A stretch of 64,000 nucleotides of DNA from Halichoerus grypus. Lineage: Eukaryota > Chordata > Mammalia > Carnivora > Phocidae. Positions 22,140-32,405 of the stretch are shown here, piece after piece; the first letter of the stretch is position 1; every line of letters begins with the position of its first letter. The stretch spans positions 24,067,168-24,131,167 of the forward strand of contig NC_135726.1 of the NCBI RefSeq assembly GCF_964656455.1, written 5' to 3'. Under the pieces are notes generated by a model that did not search any database, was not told the DNA's origin, and saw only the letters and a list, made by a program, of their open reading frames with translations. Both the position numbers and the translations under genes were made by a program.

Positions 22140-22920
22140 CCATCCATTCATTTGTCCATTCATTTATTCAAAATATTTTTAAGGGTACCAAGCATGAGCA
22201 GGGTATATATAAGGGACTAGAGATTATAATTTCAGGACAGGTGACATTAAAGAATTCACAGTCAAGTGGCTGGAGCATATTATTTTATGTTTCTTGGGAC
22301 ATCCAGTGTAGACCCTATGAAACCATGTTCATAAACCATCATTGCCAGAGACAAGATGCACCTGTTCCAGGGACTGCGGTTAGGGAAACTCTCAGATGTG
22401 GTTACACTGGAGCTAAGTTTTGAAGGGTGAGAACATAGAGGAAGAATTAGCAGAGACAGGTCGGGGCAGGGTTTTAAGCAGATAGAACAATGTTTACAAA
22501 TACACAGAAACATGAACACCATGTTGGGAAACGGTGTTCCAAATCTTCATCTAAAACTGCACAGACAGATGAATCTAGAGATTTTGCCATGGTCCACATG
22601 ATTAAGGACTACGTGTACTCGCTAAGAGTTCAAAGTTTCTGTCTCATGCTACCTTTGAGTCTCAAGGTTTTCAAGTAAAGTGATGATATTATCTGATGTG
22701 CTTTCAAATAATTACCTTGTTCTATTTTCTACAGTGCTGTAATTTCAGAGGGAGGGAAGCCATACAGAATATTCTTGAATCCATATAGACATGAAGAAAT
22801 TACCATCCAAACCTAGGCTAGGATATTGAAGAGAGTGAGAAGTGACTAAAAATAAGAGGAGTTGAGGAAGCTCATCTTCCAGAAGGGTTTCCAGTAAAGC
22901 TGATCATTAAAATGACACAA
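22140..22920 (-). mobile_element. L2 LINE 3' region
   Basis: CATTCATTTGTCCATTCATT starts the reverse-complement L2 terminus. AAGAATTCACAGTCAAGTGG, CACTGGAGCTAAGTTTTGAAGG, GCAGGGTTTTAAGCAG and TGATATTATCTGATGTGC follow in L2 order. Open frames of 60-80 codons on both strands are incidental. Confidence 0.6.
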
Positions 22921-23059
22921 GGAGATACTTCATCTTGTGTTACTTCCTCAAATACTGATTTGGGGCCCCACACTAGAGATACTTAATCAGTAAATGAGTT
23001 ATATATGAAGATATATTTCTATTTTTAAACTTTTTTATCAGCAACATTTCAAGTCTATT

Positions 23060-23270
23060 AATAATAGTGAATATCTTAATAGCACTCTAAATACTTCCCA
23101 TATAGTATCTCTTTAAAATGCACAACATTCATATTGGCCAGCTTGTTGTTATCATCTTCAATTTGTAAGAGAGAAAAGTGATGCTGAGAAGTTAAGTAAC
23201 CTGGTCAAGGGAACTCAGCCAGGAAGTGTTGGACCAAGCATTGAAACCCAGAATGCCTTTAAGACCTGTT
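23060..23270 (-). mobile_element. MIR SINE
   Basis: GATGCTGAGAAGTTAAGTAAC, then CTGGTCAAGGGAACTCAGCC and ATTGAAACCCAGAATGCC, are the reverse complement of the MIR core and head. Confidence 0.75.
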
Positions 23271-23697
23271 AATCCAGACAGGAACAGGATTAGGGTAAAG
23301 CAGATGAAGCACTCACCACAGTGAGTACAGAATTTAGGGGGATGCCAAAAAACTCAGTAATCAAGATAAATAATAGGTACTGGAATATTTTATCAATTCA
23401 AAACTAATGCAAAAATTCATGATGAACAAAATAAAAATTTTAAATGAAGACAGGATGAGCATGCTATGCTATTCTTCCTTGCCCACTATAAGAACCAGAG
23501 ATGGTTCCTCTGGATATGGCACATGTTTTGGAGCAGAATTCAGATGTCCCATTTGGGGAAGCTAATTTGGGGGAATGTTACATTACTCCGTTGGGAATAT
23601 GTAGCATATCTAGTTGAGGCCATGGAACCAAACAGAGCCAGAAAGAGAGCACATGAAGAGTGAAAAAGTGAGCATGGTGTAAAGCCAAGAAAAATAC
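23271..23697. other. Unannotated sequence
   Basis: No gene or repeat was recognised. Open frames of 61-65 codons on both strands lack motifs. Confidence 0.4.
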
Positions 23698-23797
23698 TTA
23701 TAGCAGCAATGTCCACAATAGCCAAACTGTGGAAAGAGCCAATATGTCCATCAACAGATGAATGGATAAAGAAGATGTGGTATATATATATATATAT

Positions 23798-23844
<47 letters not shown>

Positions 23845-24450
23845 GGAATATTATGCAGCCATCAAAAAGAATGAAATCTTGCCATTTGCAACGACTGATG
23901 GAACTGGAGGGTATTACGCTGAGCGAAATAAGTCAATCAGAGAAAGACATGTATCATATGACCTCACTGATATGAGGAATTCTTAATCTCAGGAAACAAA
24001 CTGAGGGTTGCTGGAGTGGTGGGGGTGGGAGGGATGGGGTGGCTGGGTGATAGACATTGGGGAGGGTATGTGCTATGGTGAACGCTGCGAATTGTGCAAG
24101 ACTGTTGTATAACAGATCTGTACCTCTGAAGCAAATAATACATTATATGTTAAAAAAAAAAGAAGAAGAAGAAGATAGCAGGAGGGGAAGAATGAAGGGG
24201 GGGAAATCAGAGGGGGAGACGAACCATGAGAGACTATGGACTCTGAAAAACAAACTGAGGGTTCTAGAGGGGAGGGGGGTGGGAGGATGGGTTAGCCTGG
24301 TGATGGGTATTAAAGAGGGCACATTCTGCATGGAGCACTGGGTGTTATACACAAACAATGAATCATGGAACACTACATCAAAAACTAATGATGTAATGTA
24401 TGGTGATTAACATAACGTAATTTTTAAAAAAAGAGTAAAAAAAAACAAAA
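23698..24450 (+). mobile_element. Carnivore L1, 5'-truncated: end of ORF2 and compound 3' UTR
   Basis: CAATAGCCAAACTGTGG, CCATCAACAGATGAATGG and TATTATGCAGCCATCAAAAA encode the ORF2 C-terminus (peptide MEYYAAIKKNEI). A (TA)n expansion lies inside the frame at 23,781-23,842. The 3' UTR has two related modules. The first (GGGTTGCTGGAGTGGTGG to AATAATACATTATATG) is followed by poly-A and GAA units. The second runs from GAGGGGAAGAATGAAGG to GGTGATTAACATAACG plus an A-rich tail. The same two-module layout occurs at 60,473. I see no perfect target-site duplication. Confidence 0.92.
23781..23842. repeat. (TA)n microsatellite within L1 ORF2
   Basis: About 31 TA units, broken once by GA, lie between GAAGATGTGG and ATGGAATATTATGC, the fixed TA-rich site of L1 ORF2. 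Confidence 0.95.
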
Positions 24451-24824
24451 AACAAAAAACTTAGGGATTGAGCTGGTCTCCCAGATAGACTGATCCATGC
24501 TATCAGGGATACTGTCAGTACATATCAAGACTGAGTTGAACGAATGGGGACCAAAAAGCAGTAAAACCGCATATCTGCTCTCACAAAAGACATGTTTCTC
24601 TGCCATGGCTCATGTTACCAACATTTTATAACCTACCAAACCACAGATAACCTCAGAAACTAAAGTATTTATTTAGTGAAATAATAGTGGATAATAACAG
24701 AAATAATTATTAATAAAATAATAATATATGTTATTGCATTGTGCTCAAAGAATAGAGTTGGAGTGCTGATTTTAAAATTACTTTGCAATAAAAAAATACA
24801 TTTGGATCTTTACATGGGTATTGG

Positions 24825-24970
24825 AACCAGATACATGTGGGCTAGAATTAATAGATTTGCCACAGAGTAGCTATGTTACTTTCAGGGAGTAATGTACCCA
24901 CTCTCAAACACTCCTCCATTTATATACTGAAAAATCTAATTGTAATGATGACAGAATAATGTATCAGAAG
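24825..24970 (+). mobile_element. MIR fragment
   Basis: GGAACCAGATACATGTGGGC, then CAGAGTAGCTATGTTACTTTC and ACTGAAAAATCTAATTGTAATG, follow the sense MIR head and core. Confidence 0.55.
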
Positions 24971-25793
24971 TGTCCATCTCAGGGTTCGACACCCTAAGCA
25001 GTATGTTTCTTTCTAAATCCCCATGAAAGAGAAAGGGAGCGAAAGTCAGAAAAATGTCTGCGATGCTTTACTTTCTTCCAGGAAGAAATGCACTTGATTT
25101 ACCAACCTTCATTTCAGTGCCATGGTCAAAAACTTGGGCCATTTTCTTACTAGTACTACTTTAAAGCCTTGTTTAAAGGCTTTAACAGACTGTCCCTCAA
25201 AGGCCATTACATTTAAATTTGAATCTCCACAGAATCTTTTCAAAAACTTAGGTGACTATGGACATTGCACTTATGTGTAAATATAATCAAATTTATGACT
25301 GCTCAATACTGGTGACTACTGATTCACTGGTGAGAAAAATATAAAAACGTCAGAAAAGAAGAGCCCCTTCATACCTAGATGAAGAGCAGTCAAACACGGC
25401 TTAAAATATGCCTGATAGTTTTTATAACAGAACCTTACAAAACTCCTCAGAGCATGACATAAAAGAGATTCCTGGATGCTGCAAGGAAGATGGAGTAAAC
25501 AGAATTACCAGACTTTAGTTCCTAGTGTTTTCATCAACCGTTTTCCCTCCAGGTAATTGTGATTTAATTTTTTTAAACAATCAAATCCTATGAGCAATGG
25601 TGATTGAAAATGCAGGTTTGAGCCCTGGTCACAGCAAATCACATTTAAAAAAACAGAAATATGGGCCTCCAGTAATATAAACACAAATAGGAGAATGTAA
25701 GCAACAGAGCTAAGGAACGGATCTGGTAATCTGATGAATCATTATTTATTATAAGGAAACTTTTCTTGGTGCCTAGAATATACAAATTATCTT
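24971..25793. other. Unannotated sequence
   Basis: No gene or repeat was recognised. TAAAGCCTTGTTTAAAGGC at about 25,163 is a small inverted repeat. Confidence 0.35.
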
Positions 25794-25946
25794 TTGTGTG
25801 TGTGTGTGTGTGTATGTATGTACACATATATATATACACACACATATATATCTCACTATAGAGCATTCTATATATATATATCACTTTATAATTATATACA
25901 TATTTATATACAGCTATCTATACACACATACACACACATATATATA
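25794..25946. repeat. Compound (TG)n/(TA)n/(CA)n tract
   Basis: TG units pass into TATG, TACACATATA, CACA and TATA units, with short unique interruptions. Open frames here encode repetitive Y/I/T/H peptides and are not genes. Confidence 0.9.
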
Positions 25947-26142
25947 ATTACTCTATACCACAATATACCTTTTGGAAAGATAAAGAGCAATGAAAACGAC
26001 AGAAAAACAATTTTGGCAAAACAAGAATTATGACCCAAAGAGTTTTTAATTTAGTTAGAAAGAAAAAAAAAAAGGAAAAAATTAACTATCCAAATTAAGA
26101 ATATAATAAGTGTTAGCTATATTTGCTATTTCTCTCCTTGAA

Positions 26143-26338
26143 CAGAAGTTGGCAAATTATAGCCTGTGGGTCAAATCTACCCCACCATTTATTTTTGTAT
26201 GGCCCATGAGCTAAGAATGATTTAAAATTTTAAATGTTATATAAATGTCTACATAATATCCTCCATTTTGCTTCTCAGCCCAAAAAACCTAATATATTTA
26301 CTATCTGGATCTCTACAGAAAAAGTGTGCCAGTCTTTA
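26143..26338 (+). mobile_element. hAT-Charlie-type MER element
   Basis: CAGAAGTTGGCAAATTATAGCC, then TTTTTGTATGGCCCATGAGC, and TATTTACTATCTGGATCTCTAC...AGTGTGCCAG form the two ends and middle of a non-autonomous hAT family (consensus ends CAGGGGTCGGCAAAC and GTTTGCCGACCCCTG). The right boundary is approximate. Confidence 0.75.
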
Positions 26339-26389
26339 TCCTAGAGGGGTATCTTTTTTTAATTTGTTCAGAAGATTATGTGCATTCAT

Positions 26390-26640
26390 ACCAAAACTGA
26401 GTGCTCACTATGTGCCAGGCCATATATTAAGCATTTTCCATGGATTCTCCCATTAAGTGTCTATAATAGTATTTTATAGGTAGCTACTGTTATGATCTCT
26501 GTTTGCTGGTAGAAGAAACTGAGGCTCAAAGCTGACAAGTTTCTTACTTAGGGCTACCAGGTCATGGAGTGCCGTTGAATAAGGTAGAAACTCTGACCTT
26601 ATGACTGCTGAGCACGCACTTCCAAGCTTTCCACTGCCTT
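26390..26640 (-). mobile_element. MIR SINE, near full length
   Basis: GTGCTCACTATGTGCCAGGC, TATAGGTAGCTACTGTTATG, GAAACTGAGGCTCAAAGC and GGGCTACCAGGTCATGGAG are the reverse complement of MIR from tail to head. Confidence 0.85.
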
Positions 26641-27194
26641 TCCCTCTGCTGATTGTAACGTCAGTTCTCACATAAAAAAGGTTGAGAAACAAAAACAAGG
26701 CAACCTAGACAGGGAAAATCAAATGAGCCACAAAACCAGTATTTAGAAAACCAAAGTTCAGGAAGTGTACTGAGCATTGATGTGAACAAGGCATAGTTCA
26801 GAAGAAATGAAGGATAATGTTAGAGTTGCAGATAACATTTAGTTGGCAAGATGTATTACAGACCAGGTACATTTCCTTTTTAGAATGAAATAAGAAGTCA
26901 CAACCAGCCCTAAGCTCAGAGCCCACCATATAGGAAAGAGGCCCTCAGAACACTTGGGCTACTCAAGGCTCTATGAAGCCTGCCCATCAGACACTCCCAC
27001 TGCCATCATGGACCCCAAAAAGATGAAGGCTCTGAGACTTGAAGTCATGCCTTGGAAGATGGGTTGAGGGGCTGGGGATATTCCTAAGGCCTAAATCAAA
27101 CATAACCATTCTCAGACCAGACAATCAATCTAAGAGGTCTCTGTAAAGAGACGTCATGTTTAAAAGCAGACAAAGGACATGAGGATCACTGCTG
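26641..27194. other. Unannotated sequence
   Basis: No gene or repeat was recognised. Confidence 0.4.
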
Positions 27195-27385
27195 AGAAAG
27201 ATACAGATTCTACTGTTAGCTCAAATGCTTATTCTGGTGCAAGTTATTTAACCCCTCTTGGCCTCAGTTTCCTCATCGTCATTATGATAATCAAATCTCA
27301 TGGAGTTCTTGTGAATATCAAATATGTTTATATCTACATAAACTAAGTGGCTGGCAGATGGTAAGTGCCGTGTCAGTATTTTTGT
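27195..27385 (+). mobile_element. MIR SINE
   Basis: GGTGCAAGTTATTTAACCCC, then TGGCCTCAGTTTCCTCATCG and GGCTGGCAGATGGTAAGTGC, give the MIR core and tail in sense orientation. Confidence 0.85.
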
Positions 27386-27430
27386 TGTTATTGCTATTAT
27401 TATTATTACTATTATTATTGCTGTTATTTT
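27378..27430. repeat. (TTA)n imperfect microsatellite
   Basis: GTTGTTATTGCTATTATTAT and further TTA units start at the 3' end of the MIR. Confidence 0.85.
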
Positions 27431-27923
27431 CATGAAAGATGGAACAGAGAAATTAAAAACTGCCTATTTTGAGGAAGGGGAGAAAGAAGTGACTAGTAAG
27501 AGACTACCATAATATTCAAGGTATAAGGTTACCAAAGGATGAAAATGTGAAATGAGAGATGTTGAATTTTCAGAGGCAGAATTTACAAGACCCTGTAATA
27601 GATTAGATATGTTGTATAAATGAGGCGCTATTTAAAGATAATTTGCGATAAGACAAAGATATGCACATACTGTTACTACCAGATTTGGGTTCAACTTGAG
27701 GAATATATTGCAAAAGGGTAAACATACTAAGAAAATATAATTGTCACTTTGTGTTTTAAAAGGAAAGCTGAAAAACTGCAGCTTGGGGATCATGGAAGAA
27801 TTTCACCTAATAAAAAGAAAATTAATGCTCGTTTTGGGTCCCTGTGACTCAATGATAATGAAACGTATGCATTGCTTTGATAGAACCTTACATCAGTGCA
27901 GTTACTACAATAATGTTCTAGTC
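27431..27923. other. Unannotated sequence
   Basis: No gene or repeat was recognised. A 68-codon open frame at 27,741-27,947 runs into the DNA transposon and is not credible as a gene. Confidence 0.4.
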
Positions 27924-28172
27924 CAGGGGTTGGCAAACTGTCCATAAAGCAACAGAGAATAAATTTTTTAGGCTTATGGTCCTTAAGCCTATAAAAAAGG
28001 CTAAATTCTAATTGATAAATTCTGTCACAATTACTCAACTCTGTCATTGTAATGTGAGAGCAAACAGCCAATATGTAAACAATTGGGTGTGAATGTGTTC
28101 TGATGAAATTTTATTTACAAAAACAGGTGGCTCGCTGAACTTGACCCATGGGCCATCGTTTTCCCACTCCTA
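27924..28172 (-). mobile_element. hAT-Charlie-type MER element
   Basis: CAGGGGTTGGCAAACTGTCC begins the element. TTTTTTAGGCTTATGG, CACAATTACTCAACTCTGTC, TTTTATTTACAAAAACAGG and TTTTCCCACTCCTA follow. This is the same family group as 26,143 but in the opposite orientation. Confidence 0.8.
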
Positions 28173-29708
28173 GTGTAGTCAATAACCAAATGTGACTATC
28201 TTCACAGTTTGTTTGTTTGTTTTTGTCATAATAGTGCCCTGATATATTCACATGTGTGTACCTAGGGGAAATGTCCATCATATTATTGGCAAACCAGCAT
28301 ATAAAGCAATATGTAGCAATATAAGCAGTATTTTAAAGTTTATCAGAATAGGTCAGAATTTTGACTACTGTGAATATATGAATCTTCCAACTACCGATGT
28401 GTAAAAATGAGTCTAGGAATCATGACAGAATTTTCATAAGGATTAGAGTTAATATAGGTAACATACTTAATGCCCTGCCATACGAGGTTAAGATTTTTTA
28501 ATTGATAGCTAATAGTTTCATTCCTATATTAGTAACTTAGGAAATTCAATAGCCTCGAACAGATATCATGAATATGTGTGTGTGTGTGTGTGTGTGTGTG
28601 TATTTTTCCCTATCCAGGTAGACAGAGTGATAGACAGACATGTAGAAAATACAGTCGAAGACCTTAGATTAAGAATAAGGACACTGTGTCTTAATAGATA
28701 GCACCATATCAAGAAAAAATTCCATGCCTTTTAATAAATCTACAGATTGCAAGACATGAACTCTGATAGTTCCTTTTCCTTATAATTTCTCATTGAGTAC
28801 TCTCTTCAGCTCATACACGCCTTCTGTAAGTAGGAAGTAGCCAATTACAAGGGATAAATACTATGCTAGTTGAGTAGTTTAGGAAGTAGAAAAACATATG
28901 AGACAACTTCAAAAAGAAAAGGACTAAATTCTTACATTCAAATAATTTCAACCTCTTGCATCAAGAAATATGAGTGTCTTTTAAAAAAATAAAAGAAGTT
29001 GTTCATTGACACCATGATCAAAATGATAAAGCATTCACGCCAGAATCTCTTTGCTGATCCAGACAGGAAAAGGTACTTCACACGGCTGTAGTTAGAACTG
29101 TTGGGGAGCTTTATGACTCCTTTAAACATGCAAAAGTTGTTATTCTGCAATTGTATTTCTAGGATGATGGGTACTTAAGATGAGGTGACTCACCTTCAGA
29201 ATATACCAGATAATTACCTGGCTCCCCCCTACTGTAGTAAGGTGTTAATTATAGAAGCTAATTAGTGACCTGTTTGAAGAAGATCTGATCATATGGGTTT
29301 TCATTTATGGGTGTATATTCTCTATATACACTGTGGAGAGAACCTTCCAGCAACTGTGATTATTACCATTATCTCATTTTTATTGCTTTTCCCATTCAAA
29401 GGGAGACCACAGAAAGTCAACAATGTGGTTCATTTGCTTTAGCAAACCGGAAAATGCAAGATAATATTATTTCCTTATGAGTTAGAAACTACTGAAGAAT
29501 ATAACTACAGGTTCTAAAAGTTTAGTGTGGCATCTGAATAGCAATCCCGGGTAGGCATATCTCAACTTTCCTACGTCCTGTGAAAACATGTAACATATTA
29601 AACTGATAACACAATCAAAAGTTAAGGCAGACAGTGTAAAATTCTTTCAAACCAGGTTTTTGTGAGCTTTGTCTAACATCTCTATAGCTCAGTTTGGAAT
29701 GTGAGTTG
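28173..29708. other. Unannotated sequence before the assembly gap
   Basis: No gene or confident repeat was recognised, apart from a (TG)n tract at 28,574-28,602 and a GTTTGTTTGTTTG run at about 28,208. Confidence 0.35.
28574..28602. repeat. (TG)n microsatellite
   Basis: About fourteen uninterrupted TG units. Confidence 0.95.
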
Positions 29709-29908
29709 NNNNNNNNNNNNNNNNNNNNNNNNNNNNNNNNNNNNNNNNNNNNNNNNNNNNNNNNNNNNNNNNNNNNNNNNNNNNNNNNNNNNNNNNNNNN
29801 NNNNNNNNNNNNNNNNNNNNNNNNNNNNNNNNNNNNNNNNNNNNNNNNNNNNNNNNNNNNNNNNNNNNNNNNNNNNNNNNNNNNNNNNNNNNNNNNNNNN
29901 NNNNNNNN
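29709..29908. other. Assembly gap (200 N)
   Basis: Exactly 200 undetermined bases lie just left of a (TG)n tract and two CAN-SINEs. The round number may be a placeholder, so the true length is unknown. Open frames drawn across it are artefacts. Confidence 0.99.
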
Positions 29909-29925
29909 AGGAAAGAAAAAGGCAA

Positions 29926-29930
<5 letters not shown>

Positions 29931-29968
<38 letters not shown>
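29931..29968. repeat. (TG)n microsatellite
   Basis: About nineteen TG units sit between the assembly gap and a CAN-SINE, which inserted at their right edge. Confidence 0.95.
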
Positions 29969-29971
<3 letters not shown>

Positions 29972-29972
29972 A

Positions 29973-30169
29973 AGATTTATTTATTTGAGAGAGAACAAGA
30001 GAGCAAGAGTGAGAGGGGCAAAAGGAGAGGGAGAGAGAGAATCCCAAGCAGACTCCCTGTCCAGCGTGGAGCCTGACACGGGGCTCAATCTCACAACCTT
30101 GAGATCATGACCTGAGCCAAAACCAAGAGTTGGACCTTTAACCAACTGAGCCACCCAGGCGCCCCACAC
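29973..30169 (-). mobile_element. CAN-SINE
   Basis: GATTTATTTATTTGAGAGAG on the left and AACTGAGCCACCCAGGCGCC on the right are the reversed tail and head. GTGTGTTTTA occurs at 29,963-29,972 and 30,170-30,179, a 10-bp target-site duplication derived from the neighbouring TG repeat. Confidence 0.94.
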
Positions 30170-30284
30170 GTGTGTTTTATTAAGTCAAGTAGCACATGGG
30201 TAACTGGAACCAGATCTCACTCTCTAAAATCTGTTTACCTTTCAAAGGAAACAAACACTCTCAGAATTGGCAACTGGAGAATGA

Positions 30285-30463
30285 AGCATTTATTTATTTT
30301 TGAGCAAGAGAGAGAAAGCACAGGAGCAGGGGCAGAGAGGGAGGGAGAAGCAGACTCCCCGCTGAGCAGGGATCCTGATAGATGCAGGGCTCAATCCCAG
30401 GACCTGAGACCATGACCTGAGCCAAAGGCAGATGCTTAACCGACTAAGCCACCCAGGGGCCCC
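30285..30463 (-). mobile_element. CAN-SINE
   Basis: TTTATTTATTTTTGAGCAAG, GCAGACTCCCCGCTGAGCAG and CTAAGCCACCCAGGGGCCCC mark the reversed element. It is slightly shortened at the tail side and no clear duplication is visible. Confidence 0.93.
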
Positions 30464-30999
30464 TATTTCCCATTTTTAAAAAAGTAATGTTAAAGAGTAT
30501 TCACACCTCACGATTCTGAGTCGTGACATGACATTGGCATCCACGAAGCCCAAAGAAAGATAGCAAAACTCATGAGTGAGGCAAGAAGCCATCAGAACAA
30601 AGGGAGGTGGGGCCACCGAGAACTTTATCTTCAGCTGGAGTCAGAGGTGAGAGAAGGAAGCAGGGCAAAGAGGCATCTGACGAAATCAGAATCAAGACTG
30701 ATTCACACACCTGTACACACAACTGAGTCAGTTTGGATCACTCCTCAATTTCTGCAGAGCCAGGAGATGGGGAAAAAAATGAGCTCTCTGAGCTTGAGAA
30801 AAAGAACAGCACGTCATCATGAAGACTCAGATGATCTTATCATTCAACCAAAACTACAATTAAAACTAGAAGAAAATTTAAGGAAATGTCTGACATTTTC
30901 CAAAGAATCTGAAATGCCTCAGTCTCTATAAAAGTCTATAAAATTTCTCTCTTCAGCACTTCATCTATGGGATAACAATGTGCCATTAGGAGGAAAAAA
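30464..30999. other. Unannotated sequence with a 120-codon open frame
   Basis: A plus-strand frame at 30,572-30,931 encodes 119 residues with a charged segment (KKMSSLSLRKRTARHHEDSD) and ends MPQSL. A pyrimidine tract and CAG at about 30,759 could serve as a splice acceptor for its last 57 codons. I do not recognise the protein, and no donor, upstream exon or Kozak context supports a gene. Chance, or an old pseudo-exon, is more likely. Confidence 0.25.
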
Positions 31000-31545
31000 G
31001 ACAGCTGTATGATGGCAGGGGGGAAAAAAACTGTAAGGGAACTGAAAATGCAACAGAAGAATTTATGTATGCAAACAGACCAAAAAAGGAACCGACATGG
31101 CATCAAATTGGATTAATAGCAGAGCAGACAAACTAAGAAGCTCTCCCACGAAATAAGCAAACACGTAAAGGGGATGTAGAGTAAGAAAGGTGGGTGGTCG
31201 CCCTGTTTATTATAGAGTCCTCTGCTCTCTAGCAACTTGGGAGCCACACAGCCCAGGCGGTAGCACAACAACAAGAGGAAGACGAGCCTGGATCTCTGAG
31301 TCACCATTTGGAAGAGAAATACTCTGAATCACACTGTGCCATAACAACAACAAAGTCCTTTACTGTGTTAAGTCACTGAGGTTCTTTCATCTTTCCTTCT
31401 TCCTTCCTTCCTTTTTTCCTTTTTTCCTTCCTTCTTTCCTTTCTTCCTTTCCTCCTTCCCCCACCCTCCTTTCCTTCCTTGCTTCCTTCGTTCCTTTTAT
31501 CCTATGACTACAGAATAGTCTACCCTCCTCTGACTAACATAGAAA
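31000..31545 (-). mobile_element. MaLR (MLT1-like) LTR carrying a (TTCC)n tract
   Basis: GCCTGGATCTCTGAGTCACC, TTACTGTGTTAAGTCACTGAGG and, after the microsatellite, TACCCTCCTCTGACTAACAT match the reverse complement of an ERVL-MaLR LTR, whose 5' end is TGTTAGTCAG-like. The left boundary is uncertain. Confidence 0.6.
31388..31499. repeat. (TTCC)n homopyrimidine tract
   Basis: CTTCCTTCCTTCC and CTTTCC units cover about 110 bases with few purines. The tract lies inside the MaLR LTR. Confidence 0.9.
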
Positions 31546-31649
31546 TAGGAAAATAGTTGTTCTATACAAATTCGCCAATACCTCTGTTAGCTCAATTTTT
31601 CACTAAGATTATATGTTACAGAAGAGTACTTACTAAAGATGAAGGAAAA

Positions 31650-31745
31650 TGTGATTATATATATATATATATAATATATGTGATATATAATATATATATC
31701 TAATCACATATATAATAAATATATATCACATATATATATATCAAA
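31650..31745. repeat. AT-rich nested palindrome
   Basis: GTGATTATATATATATAT pairs with ATATATATATCTAATCAC, and ATATGTGATATATA pairs with TATATATCACATAT further right. The block is almost all A/T and is repeatedly self-complementary. Confidence 0.85.
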
Positions 31746-32189
31746 ATTTTTCACCTAATTTCTGGAGATCTATATTAATCATGACAAAAGATGAAAATGG
31801 TTTCTGAACATGTCAGTTGCATTAAGCATTTTCAGATTATATACTTGCCTAATCCAAAAATATGCTAGTTACAAAAATGTTAAAATGACTGGCAAATAAT
31901 TGAGATATTATTTCAGAATAAATGAAAATCAAAGCTGAACAGCATTAGATAGGAGGGAAACATCATTTCATATTGATAAAAGGTACAATTCATAATGGAC
32001 TTAAGAGTCATAAATCATTAGGTAACAAAATACTGAATCAAAATAAATTAAGTAAAAGCTCTTTGAAAATGGAATATGACTTCAATACAACTTTCTCAGC
32101 TTTGGACAGATCAAGTAACTCAAAGTGAAACTAATAGAGGTTTTGAGTAATTTAATTCAAAGGGCTGAAATACATAAATAAAATGTATA
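31746..32189. other. Unannotated A-rich sequence
   Basis: No gene or repeat was recognised. Confidence 0.4.
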
Positions 32190-32207
32190 AAGAAATAACC
32201 AAACATT

Positions 32208-32405
32208 GGGGCGCCTGGGTGGCTCAGTCGTTAAGCGTCTGCCTTCAGCTCAGGTCATGATCCCAGGGTCCTGGGATCGAGCCCCGCATCGGGCTCCCTG
32301 CTCTGCGGGAAGCCTGCTTCTCCCTCTCCCACTCCCCTGCTTGTGTTCCCTCTCTCGCTGTGTCTCTCTCTGTCACATAAATAAATAAAATCTTTAAAAA
32401 AAAAA
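32208..32405 (+). mobile_element. CAN-SINE, full length and young
   Basis: GGGGCGCCTGGGTGGCTCAG begins the head, GGGATCGAGCCCCGC holds the B-box region, and AAATAAAATCTTT plus poly-A end it. A perfect 18-bp target-site duplication starting AAGAAATAACC flanks it at 32,190-32,207 and 32,406-32,423. The intact duplication and near-consensus head suggest recent insertion. Confidence 0.98.

Noticed and set aside
24057..24410. 117-codon open frame
   Set aside because: It lies in the L1 3' UTR, beyond the end of ORF2, and crosses poly-A and GAA units.
25794..26033. Protein-coding frame rich in Y, I, T and H
   Set aside because: It is a translation of compound TG/TA/CA microsatellite.
29682..30110. 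Open frames crossing the run of N
   Set aside because: They exist only because undetermined bases are read as open codons.
32208..32290. tRNA gene
   Set aside because: The A- and B-box-like text belongs to the tRNA-derived head of a CAN-SINE; there is no complete cloverleaf gene.
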